This document shows, one piece after another, positions 1-5,180 of a stretch of DNA of 7,244 nucleotides. A program made the translations under genes and the position numbers. The stretch is from an uncultured Oscillospiraceae bacterium (lineage in GTDB: Bacteria > Bacillota > Clostridia > Oscillospirales > Oscillospiraceae), in NCBI GenBank assembly GCA_934591845.1, contig CAKTPO010000039.1, positions 1-7,244 on the forward strand. Reading direction: 5' to 3'. A model generated the notes under the pieces. The model had not been told where the DNA came from and ran no database searches. It saw nothing but the letters and a program-made list of their open reading frames with translations. Numbering within the stretch: position 1 is the stretch's first letter; the number at the start of each line of letters is the position of its first letter.

Positions 1-683
1 TGATAGGATTTATTGATCCGCAGCGTCTTTTTCTCAAAATCGAAATCCGAGGGTGTCAGAGCAAGAAGCTCTCCCTCGCGGATTCCACACCAGTATAAGA
101 TTTCAAAAGCGTAGTAGAGCATAGGTTTATCCATTATCACATCAATGAATTTCATGTACTCCTCCTTCGTCCAGAAAAGCATTTCCTTGGGATTTTCGTC
201 CCCCATACTCCCGGCTTGGGCCGCTGGATTGATTTGGAGTCCGTAGTATTTGATTGCATGGTTGAACAAGCAGCTGAGCTGGGTATGAATGTTTTCCAGA
301 TAATCCGCTGAGTACGGCTCTCCGTTGGACTTCTTCAATTGTCGGATTTCATTCTGCCAGTCGATCACATCCCGTGCTGAGATTTCTGCCAGTTTCCGAT
401 TCTTGAAATAAGGCAGAATTTTTGTCCGAATGATGTGTTCCTTACTGAGCCAGGTATTGAGCTTCAGCTTTGGCTTCATATTCTTTTCGTACAGCTCTAC
501 AAAGCTCTCGAAAGTCATATCCACATCTGCCTGTTTCTTCATCAGGAACTCCCGTTCCCAATTTTGGGCTTCCTTTTTTGTGGAGAAGCCCCGCTTCAAT
601 TTCTGTTGGCGCTGGCCCTTCCAGTCCGTGAACCGGAACTGAACATACCAGCTGCCATTCTTTTTGTCCCGAAAGACTGCCAT
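1..683 (-). CDS. int: Tyrosine-type site-specific integrase (C-terminal part outside window)
   Basis: This gene encodes the recombinase that would cut and rejoin attachment sites to integrate and excise the element. The first 227 codons are present. Residues 1-50 (start MAVFRDKKNGSWYVQFRF) look like the arm-site DNA-binding domain of Tn916/ICE-type integrases. Residues about 55-160 form a helical core-binding (SAM-like) domain. The catalytic domain starts near 168, and WCGIREGELLAL at 198-209 carries the first catalytic arginine (R202). The H-x-x-R, H/W and tyrosine nucleophile lie beyond the left edge, so activity cannot be judged. The start ATG is preceded by AAGGAG at 700-695, 11 nt upstream and inside the end of the excisionase gene. 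No frameshift or stop is seen. GC content is lower than in the purine genes, which fits transfer. Family assignment is firm; the element type is inferred. Confidence 0.93.
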   Translation of the reverse strand, partial: MAVFRDKKNGSWYVQFRFTDWKGQRQQKLKRGFSTKKEAQNWEREFLMKKQADVDMTFESFVELYEKNMKPKLKLNTWLSKEHIIRTKILPYFKNRKLAEISARDVIDWQNEIRQLKKSNGEPYSADYLENIHTQLSCLFNHAIKYYGLQINPAAQAGSMGDENPKEMLFWTKEEYMKFIDVIMDKPMLYYAFEILYWCGIREGELLALTPSDFDFEKKTLRINKSY

Positions 684-686
684 AGA

Positions 687-884
687 TTACTTTTCTCCTT
701 TCTGTTCTCTGGTTCCGTAAAATTTTTCGTGAAAGTACTTTCGGTCGATTCGGCCCGCAATGGTGATGCAGCCCGCCTTTTTCAGTTCTTCATTCATGCT
801 ACGAATGAGCTTGTAGGCGTAGGGAATAGATACCCCAAGCTCCTGTGCAACTTCTTCAACGCGCATAAAAATTTCTCCTGCCAT
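687..884 (-). CDS. xis: Small excisionase-like helix-turn-helix protein
   Basis: This is a protein of about 65 residues: MAGEIFMRVEEVAQELGVS, then a recognition-helix-like stretch IPYAYKLIRSMNEELKKAG, then a wing-like end ITIAGRIDRKYFHEKFYG. It matches the pattern of MerR/excisionase-type winged-helix proteins encoded just before integrases in Firmicute conjugative elements, where they bend attachment-site DNA and favour excision. Its stop is 3 nt from the integrase start, so the two are probably co-translated. The start is uncertain. ATG at 884 has AAAGGA about 11 nt upstream; ATG at 866 has a better-placed GGAG 8 nt upstream and would give 59 residues; a TTG at 890 is also open. I prefer 884 because relatives as I recall them carry a few residues before MRVEEVA. 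The role as excisionase rather than simple regulator is inferred from position. Confidence 0.8.
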   Translation of the reverse strand: MAGEIFMRVEEVAQELGVSIPYAYKLIRSMNEELKKAGCITIAGRIDRKYFHEKFYGTREQKGEK

Positions 885-906
885 AGGCAAATTTTTCCTT
901 TCTATT

Positions 907-1011
907 TTAGATTTGGTAGTGGATGATTCCTCGGAAGCACAGACTACCCCTATGCTTCTTCGTAAGACTTTTCGGCCCCTCCAAACCGTCGGAAGTGACT
1001 CCGGCGCTCAT
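907..1011 (-). CDS. Putative 34-residue leader peptide upstream of xis
   Basis: This small ORF reads MSAGVTSDGLEGPKSLTKKH, then RGSLCFRGIIHYQI. It has a well-placed GGAG (1023-1020) with an 8-nt spacer before the ATG. Its ATG overlaps the TGA of a longer upstream frame as ATGA, the usual arrangement for translational coupling. It ends 22 nt before the preferred xis start. No known domain is recognised; the middle is basic (K/R/H) and there is no clear membrane segment. The coding strand also contains a GAAGCA/TGCTTC hairpin (934-958) and one arm of a 9-bp inverted repeat that encloses its start, so translating it could change folding ahead of xis. It may be a real small protein, a leader peptide controlling xis-int, or chance. 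What is seen is the ORF, the ribosome binding site and the overlap; the function is inferred. Confidence 0.42.
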   Translation of the reverse strand: MSAGVTSDGLEGPKSLTKKHRGSLCFRGIIHYQI

Positions 1012-1202
1012 TTTTCAATCTCCAATTGACTTACGAAGCCTCTCACCCTATTGCCTGCGACGGTTGCCAACACGCCCGGACTGTAGCTGGTGGGGAGTAT
1101 CCCCTCTCTGCTGTCATCGCCGAACCGGGAACCGCCCGGTTTTCTGAGGCTGGTGCGTCTTTGGGATGGCACATCACTCAAGTGGCTCGGACCGGAATCC
1201 AT
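1008..1202 (-). CDS. Possible upstream small ORF overlapping the 34-residue ORF
   Basis: An open frame runs on the minus strand from just after a TGA at 1241-1239 down to a TGA at 1010-1008. The first ATG, at 1202, would give 64 residues (starting MDSGPSHLSDVPSQRRT, ending GNRVRGFVSQLEIEK); a TTG at 1235 would give 75. No good ribosome binding site precedes either start, which argues against it. In its favour, the stop overlaps the next small ORF's start as ATGA, and that ORF's GGAG lies inside the last codons. The product is rich in S, G, R and P and matches no family I recognise. The same stretch is hairpin-rich, so it may be structured RNA whose frame is open by chance. Confidence 0.22.
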   Translation of the reverse strand: MDSGPSHLSDVPSQRRTSLRKPGGSRFGDDSREGILPTSYSPGVLATVAGNRVRGFVSQLEIEK

Positions 1203-1320
1203 CGCAGAGAGTTCGTTATTTGGAGGGTTGTTCAATTGTCAAGGTACACTAACGTCGGACTTGGGGTTGGCTGCCCCCTCACCGCCGTGAATACTAAGCG
1301 TTTCTGTTTAGGATAGTATT

Positions 1321-1349
1321 ACTATACTACACATTTTTGTTTAAGTCAA
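1321..1349 (-). promoter_or_regulatory. Sigma-A promoter for the xis-int leader transcript
   Basis: Read on the minus strand, the -35 is TTGACT (1349-1344), the spacer is exactly 17 nt and the -10 is TATAGT (1326-1321), placing the start near 1314. The -10 lies inside the palindrome ATAGTATTACTAT (1313-1325), so a protein bound there would block polymerase. It is divergent from the repressor promoter, with 43 bp between the two -35 boxes. Confidence 0.75.
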
Positions 1350-1360
1350 GTGCTAGCAGT

Positions 1361-1392
1361 GAAAAACTTAATCAGTAATGTTTAAGTTTTTC
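1361..1392. repeat. Perfect 11-bp inverted repeat between the divergent promoters
   Basis: GAAAAACTTAA (1361-1371) and TTAAGTTTTTC (1382-1392) are exact reverse complements separated by 10 bp. The centre-to-centre distance of 21 bp is two helical turns, so both arms face the same side of the DNA, as for a dimeric HTH repressor. The right arm abuts the -35 of the repressor promoter. Confidence 0.8.
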
Positions 1393-1421
1393 TTGACTAT
1401 TCTAAACATATCTGTTATACT
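1393..1421 (+). promoter_or_regulatory. Sigma-A promoter for the repressor gene
   Basis: The -35 is TTGACT (1393-1398), the spacer is 17 nt and the -10 is TATACT (1416-1421), with a predicted start near 1428, about 26 nt before the repressor ATG. The right arm of an 11-bp inverted repeat ends at 1392, touching the -35, and a TGTTTAR copy on the minus strand (1408-1402) lies in the spacer. Both suggest autoregulation. Confidence 0.8.
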
Positions 1422-1453
1422 TAAAATGCAATACAACACAGGAGATGGCTGTT

Positions 1454-1981
1454 ATGGCAATTGGTGAACGAATCCACTTTTTTCGCACACTACGGGGCAT
1501 GACCCAGAAATATCTCGGAATGGCTATCGGCTTTCCGGAGCGCTCCGCTGATGTACGTCTTGCCCAATACGAAAACGGAACCCGGTCTCCCAAAGCAGAT
1601 ATAACTGCTGCTTTGGCGAACGCCCTGGACGTATCCCCCAACGCGTTGAACGTGCCGGACATTGATTCTGAAATTGGTCTGATGCACACGCTCTTTGCCC
1701 TGGAGGACTGCTATGGTCTGGAAGTCTGCGAAAGCGAAGGGGAAGTACATCTAAGGGTCAATCCTGTAAAGGGCGGCAGTGACGGTATAGAACTTCAAGA
1801 AATGCTGGATGCCTGGAATACCGAAATGACGAAGCTGAAAAACAAAGAAATCACCCAGGAAGAATATGACCGCTGGCGCTACCACTACCCAAAATACGAC
1901 ACCTCCGGGAAATTCAAAAAGGTTGGTCCCTCTCAGGAACTCAGTGATTACCTGGTTTCTAAATTCAAGGACATTCTGTAA
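1454..1981 (+). CDS. XRE-family transcriptional repressor of the element
   Basis: The product has 175 residues. An XRE/Cro-type helix-turn-helix covers about residues 1-60: MAIGERIHFFRTLRGMTQKY, then LAQYENGTRSP in the recognition-helix region, then LANALDVSPNALNVPDID, typical of the end of this domain. The remaining hundred or so residues carry no enzyme motif I recognise; near the end is a distinctive DRWRYHYPKYD stretch. Proteins of this shape are common beside xis-int in integrative elements of gut Clostridia. The start is set at 1454 because AGGAG (1440-1444) lies 9 nt upstream; an ATG at 1445 directly touches that site and cannot use it. Divergence from xis-int and the shared operator region suggest it represses excision and its own gene. 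There is no metallopeptidase HExxH motif, so it is not itself an ImmA-type anti-repressor. Confidence 0.85.
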   Translation: MAIGERIHFFRTLRGMTQKYLGMAIGFPERSADVRLAQYENGTRSPKADITAALANALDVSPNALNVPDIDSEIGLMHTLFALEDCYGLEVCESEGEVHLRVNPVKGGSDGIELQEMLDAWNTEMTKLKNKEITQEEYDRWRYHYPKYDTSGKFKKVGPSQELSDYLVSKFKDIL

Positions 1982-1990
1982 GATAAACAA

Positions 1991-2035
1991 AAAATGCTCT
2001 GCTGAGTTCGCTTCAAAAACTCAGCAGAGCATTTT
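1991..2035. terminator. Strong bidirectional intrinsic terminator
   Basis: A perfect 18-bp stem (1991-2008 with 2018-2035) has a 9-nt loop. On the plus strand it starts 10 bp after the repressor stop and ends in TTTT. On the minus strand the stem runs into TTTTTTGTTT, so it should be the better terminator for transcripts arriving from guaA. It insulates the element's control region from the purine operon. Confidence 0.9.
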
Positions 2036-2200
2036 GCTCGTTATAGGATTGGGAAGCAACCTGCAAACCAGTTGTCCCTTTTGAAAGGAATGAACAATTG
2101 GTGAGGAAGAGCTGCTATCATTTTGCTATCAAATCAGATGTGAGATTTCAAAAAGTTGCGATTTCTCTAGGCTAATTTTGCTTGGAGTATCACGGATTTT
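2036..2200. other. Probable element/chromosome junction next to the guaA 3' end
   Basis: This AT-rich stretch has no ORF or separate terminator for guaA. It lies between element genes and the intact 3' end of guaA, a known integration hotspot for genomic islands and ICEs. The attachment core would be expected to overlap or abut the last guaA codons (from about 2201), with the matching copy outside the window to the left. No duplicate of the guaA end is visible within the window, so the exact boundary cannot be set. Confidence 0.45.
2113..2131. repeat. Direct repeat TGCTATCA x2, candidate integrase arm sites
   Basis: TGCTATCA occurs at 2113-2120 and 2124-2131, in register with an 11-bp period (about one helical turn), roughly 70 bp from the guaA stop. 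Short, phased direct repeats near an attachment core are typical of sites bound by the N-terminal arm domain of tyrosine integrases. Binding by this integrase is inferred. Confidence 0.45.
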
Positions 2201-3739
2201 TTATTCCCACTCCACCGTTGCTGGCGGTTTGCTGGTGACGTCGTAGACCACGCGGTTGATGTGTTTTACTTCGTTGGTGATGCGGTTGGAGACGGTGGCC
2301 AGGATGTCGTAGGGGATGCGGGCCCAGTCGGCGGTCATGAAGTCGTCGGTGGTGACGGCACGGATGGCCAGCAGGTGGTCGTAGGTTCTGTGGTCGCCCA
2401 TGACGCCCACGGTGCTGACACCGGGCAGGACGCAGAAGAACTGGGCCATCTGGCTTTCGTAGCCGTTTTTGGCCATTTCATCCCGAAGCACCCAGTCGGC
2501 TTCCTGGAGGATCTTGACTTTCTCGGCGGTGATTTCACCGATGATGCGCACGCCCAGACCGGGGCCGGGGAAGGGCTGCCGCCAGACCAGTTCGTGGGGG
2601 ATGCCCAGCTGCTCGCCTACCCGGCGGACCTCGTCCTTAAACAGGCTGGCCAGAGGCTCGATGATGTCCAGGAACTTCACGTCCTCGGGCATTTTGACCT
2701 TGTTGTGGTGGGTTTTGATTTTATCGGCGTTGCCCTTACCGGACTCGATGCAGTCAGGGTAAATGGTCCCCTGGGCAAAGAAAGCATCCTGGCCGCCCTG
2801 GCGGCGAACCTCGTCCCAGAACACCTTATAGAACTCGGTGCCGATGATTTTCCGCTTCTGCTCCGGGTCTACCACGCCTTTAAGGCTCTCCAGGAAATGC
2901 TCCTGGCAGTTGACCCGGACGAAGTGCATATCAAAAAGGCTGGTGAAAGTCTTTTCTACAAAGTCGCCCTCATCTTTCCGCATCAGGCCCTGGTCCACAA
3001 AGACGCAGGTCAGCTGGTCGCCTACGGCCCGGCTGATGAGGCCCGCGGCCACGGAGGAGTCGACACCGCCGGAGAGGCCCAGAATGACCTTTTTATCCCC
3101 GATACGCGCTCTCAGGGCTTTGACGGTATCCTCGATAAAGGAATCCATCTGCCAGTCGCCCTGGCACTGGCACACGTTATAGAGGAAGTTCCGCAGCATC
3201 CGGTTGCCGAACTGGCTGTGGGTAACTTCCGGGTGGTACTGCACGGCGTAAATGCCCGCTGCCTCGTTTTCCATGGCGGCCACGGGGCAGTTATCGGTGC
3301 AGGCGGTGACTTCAAAGCCCTGGGGCAGCTGCTCAATGCGGTCTGTATGGCTCATCCAGACGATGCTCTCGGCAGGCACGTCCTGGAACAGCTTGGAGCC
3401 GGGCTTTTTCAGATCCAGGCGGATTTTGCCGTACTCAGAGGTCTCGGCGGTGATGACGGAGCCGCCGGCCATCCAGGCGGTAAGCTGGCAGCCGTAGCAA
3501 ATGCCCAGGACAGGAATGCCCAGCTTCAGCACCTCCGGGTCATAGTGGGGAGAGGACATATCATAGACGCTGTTGGGGCCGCCGGTAAAGATAATGCCCT
3601 TATAGCCCCGGTCCTTGATTTCCTGGGGGGTGATCGCATCGTATTGTTCGATCTCCGCATAGACGTGGAGATCCCGGACACGGCGGGCGATCAGCTGGTT
3701 ATACTGTCCGCCAAAATCCAAAACCAGAATTTTTTCCAA
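2201..3739 (-). CDS. guaA: GMP synthase (glutamine-hydrolysing)
   Basis: This cytoplasmic enzyme converts XMP to GMP using ATP and glutamine. At 512 residues it is the usual full length. Residues 1-190 are the class I glutamine amidotransferase, with catalytic Cys81 in GICYGCQL and His169/Glu171 in AVQYHPEV. Next comes the ATP-pyrophosphatase domain with the PP-loop SGGVDSS (223-229). The C-terminal dimerisation/XMP-binding domain ends in the usual KPPATVEWE. The start is TTG at 3739: GGAGGG (3752-3747) sits 7 nt upstream and the next residues (EKILVLDFGGQYNQLIARR) match the family N-terminus. GICYGCQL has Cys where many family members have Met after Gly; this should not affect catalysis. The gene starts 15 nt after purB ends, so it is in the same operon. 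Its 3' end, at the probable insertion site, is intact. Confidence 0.98.
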   Translation of the reverse strand: MEKILVLDFGGQYNQLIARRVRDLHVYAEIEQYDAITPQEIKDRGYKGIIFTGGPNSVYDMSSPHYDPEVLKLGIPVLGICYGCQLTAWMAGGSVITAETSEYGKIRLDLKKPGSKLFQDVPAESIVWMSHTDRIEQLPQGFEVTACTDNCPVAAMENEAAGIYAVQYHPEVTHSQFGNRMLRNFLYNVCQCQGDWQMDSFIEDTVKALRARIGDKKVILGLSGGVDSSVAAGLISRAVGDQLTCVFVDQGLMRKDEGDFVEKTFTSLFDMHFVRVNCQEHFLESLKGVVDPEQKRKIIGTEFYKVFWDEVRRQGGQDAFFAQGTIYPDCIESGKGNADKIKTHHNKVKMPEDVKFLDIIEPLASLFKDEVRRVGEQLGIPHELVWRQPFPGPGLGVRIIGEITAEKVKILQEADWVLRDEMAKNGYESQMAQFFCVLPGVSTVGVMGDHRTYDHLLAIRAVTTDDFMTADWARIPYDILATVSNRITNEVKHINRVVYDVTSKPPATVEWE

Positions 3740-3754
3740 TGAGGTTCCCTCCGT

Positions 3755-5170
3755 TTATAGGTTGATCTCTGCGGTTTCCCGCTTGACGTCCGCAATCAGC
3801 GGCTGGATGCTCTTTAAGAACCCATCCACCTGTTCCGGGCAGCGGCCCACATACAGCTTGGGGTCCAGCAGGGCTTCCATTTCCTCAGGGGTCATGCCGA
3901 ATTCCTTCCGCTGAGACAAAAGCTCCAACAGATTGCAGCTTTCGCCGTTTTTCATCCGGGCCGTGGCTTCCATGGAGCAGGAGCGGATGATCTCGTGCAG
4001 CTCCTGCCGGTCGCCGCCCCGCTTGACGCCCTCCATCATTAGGTTTTCGGAGGTCATAAAGGGCAGGTATTCCCGGACGGTACGGTCTACGATCTTCTCG
4101 TTGACGTGGAGACCGTCAGTGACGTTCTGGGCCAGCCGCAGCACGGCATCGGCACACAGGAAGCCCTCGGGCAGGGAAATACGCCGGTTGGCGGAGTCGT
4201 CCAGAGTCCGCTCCAACCACTGGGTAGAGGCGGTCATGGGGGCATTCAGGGCATCGGCCATGAGGTACCGGGACAGGGAGCAGATCCGCTCACAGCGCAT
4301 GGGGTTGCGCTTATAGGGCATGGCAGAGGAGCCAATCTGATTCTTTTCAAAGGGTTCTTCCACCTGGCGGTCGTGCTGCAGCAGCCGGATGTCGTTGGCC
4401 ATGCGGTAGCAGCTCTGGGCGATGGAGGAGAGCACATTGAGGATGCGGCTGTCCAGCTTCCGGGGATAGGTCTGGCCGCAGACGGCAAAGCACTTGTCAA
4501 AGCCGAAGTCGGCGGAAATCATCCGGTTCATTTCGTCAATTTTGGCGGTGTTGCCGTCAAAAAGCTCCACAAAGCTGGCCTCGGTGCCGGTGGTGCCCCG
4601 GCAGCCCAGGAAGCGCATATTGTCGATGACAAAGTCCAGCTCTTCCAGGTCCGCCACCAGGTCCTGCATCCACAGGGTGGCCCGCTTGCCGACAGTCACC
4701 AGCTGGGCGGGCTGATAGTGGGTATAGCCCAGGGTGGGCATGGCCTTATAGGTTTCGGCAAACTCCCGGAGATTGGCCAGGACTTTCAGCAGTTCTCCCC
4801 GGAGATAGCGCAGGCCGTCCCGGTAGATCACGATGTCGGCGTTGTCGGTCACATAGCAGGAGGTGGCACCCAAGTGGATGATACCGGCGGCAGAGGGGGC
4901 GGCCAGGCCGTAGGCGTAGACATGGGCCATCACGTCATGGCGCACCTGTTTTTCCCGCTGGGCAGCGGCGGCATAGTCAATATCCGTAATGTGGGCTTCC
5001 AGCTCCTCCACCTGCGCCTGGGTGATGTTCAGGCCCAGGGCATGTTCGGCCTTGGCAAGGCTTACCCAGAGCTTCCGCCAGGTCTGATAGCGCACATCCT
5101 GAGAAAACAGGTGCAGCATATACTCCGAAGCGTATCGGGAGGACAGAGGGGATTCGTAACGGTCTGTCAT
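3755..5170 (-). CDS. purB: Adenylosuccinate lyase
   Basis: PurB cleaves fumarate from SAICAR (IMP synthesis) and from adenylosuccinate (AMP synthesis). It belongs to the fumarase/aspartase superfamily and works as a tetramer. The product has 471 residues. Visible motifs are RHDVMAH with His78, TLGYTHYQPAQ with catalytic His151, and the flexible signature loop GSSAMPYKRNP with catalytic Ser281, followed by TLDDSANRR. The motif set and spacing resemble human-type ADSL (His86, His159, Ser289: a constant offset of 8) more than the shorter B. subtilis type. The start is ATG at 5170: AGGAGG lies 5 nt upstream and overlaps the purA stop codon, indicating coupling. The frame stays open to 5203, but that start would overlap purA and lacks support. 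The gene ends 15 nt before guaA. Confidence 0.97.
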   Translation of the reverse strand: MTDRYESPLSSRYASEYMLHLFSQDVRYQTWRKLWVSLAKAEHALGLNITQAQVEELEAHITDIDYAAAAQREKQVRHDVMAHVYAYGLAAPSAAGIIHLGATSCYVTDNADIVIYRDGLRYLRGELLKVLANLREFAETYKAMPTLGYTHYQPAQLVTVGKRATLWMQDLVADLEELDFVIDNMRFLGCRGTTGTEASFVELFDGNTAKIDEMNRMISADFGFDKCFAVCGQTYPRKLDSRILNVLSSIAQSCYRMANDIRLLQHDRQVEEPFEKNQIGSSAMPYKRNPMRCERICSLSRYLMADALNAPMTASTQWLERTLDDSANRRISLPEGFLCADAVLRLAQNVTDGLHVNEKIVDRTVREYLPFMTSENLMMEGVKRGGDRQELHEIIRSCSMEATARMKNGESCNLLELLSQRKEFGMTPEEMEALLDPKLYVGRCPEQVDGFLKSIQPLIADVKRETAEINL

Positions 5171-5180
5171 GGCGGCCTCC

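Larger units (their letters stand above)
885..1314 (-). ncRNA. Long structured 5' leader of the xis-int transcript (candidate RNA element)
   Basis: About 430 nt separate the predicted transcription start (near 1314) from xis. Hairpins visible in the sequence are GGGG/CCCC at 1263-1277, CACT/AGTG near 1175-1184, AACCGGG/CCCGGTT at 1123-1141 (perfect 7-bp stem, 5-nt loop), GGGG/CCCC at 1092-1104, CGGA/TCCG near 991-1002, a perfect 9-bp long-range pair CTTCGTAAG (958-966)/CTTACGAAG (1030-1038), and GAAGCA/TGCTTC at 934-958. The region is clearly more GC-rich than the promoter region beside it. It also holds the two small ORFs listed separately. No U-run follows any of these stems, so a simple intrinsic attenuator is not evident. 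It does not match a riboswitch class I know. An RNA or leader-peptide control element for excision is a reasonable inference but unproven. Confidence 0.4.
1305..1408. promoter_or_regulatory. Operator cluster between the divergent promoters
   Basis: Four copies of TGTTTA(A/G) lie here: plus strand at 1305-1311, 1338-1344 and 1379-1385, and minus strand at 1408-1402. The second and third are longer direct repeats, TGTTTAAGT (1338-1346 and 1379-1387). The palindrome ATAGTATTACTAT (1313-1325) overlaps the minus -10. The sites surround both promoters, as expected for a repressor that shuts off excision and tunes its own expression. Assignment to the neighbouring XRE protein is inference. Confidence 0.5.

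Noticed and set aside
435..926. 163-codon plus-strand frame
   Set aside because: Opposite the integrase and excisionase genes, which have clear family sequence and ribosome binding sites.
1216..1242. Second minus-strand promoter with a perfect TTGACA (1242-1237)
   Set aside because: No good -10 at 16-18 nt (best is AATAAC, 4 of 6). The promoter at 1349-1321 is much stronger.
1026..1316. 96-codon plus-strand frame across the leader region
   Set aside because: It runs against the predicted transcript, has no ribosome binding site and ends next to the divergent promoters. More likely open by chance in GC-rich, hairpin-rich DNA.
2070..2102. Imperfect inverted repeat CCAGTTGT/ACAATTGG with inner CCTTT/AAAGG
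   Set aside because: Weak (one mismatch in the outer arms, only a 5-bp inner stem, no U-run), so not listed as a terminator or operator. It could be part of the attachment region.
2261..3742. 493-codon open frame on the plus strand
   Set aside because: It lies entirely opposite guaA, whose protein is complete and motif-rich. The frame is open because of GC-biased third positions; it has no recognisable domain.
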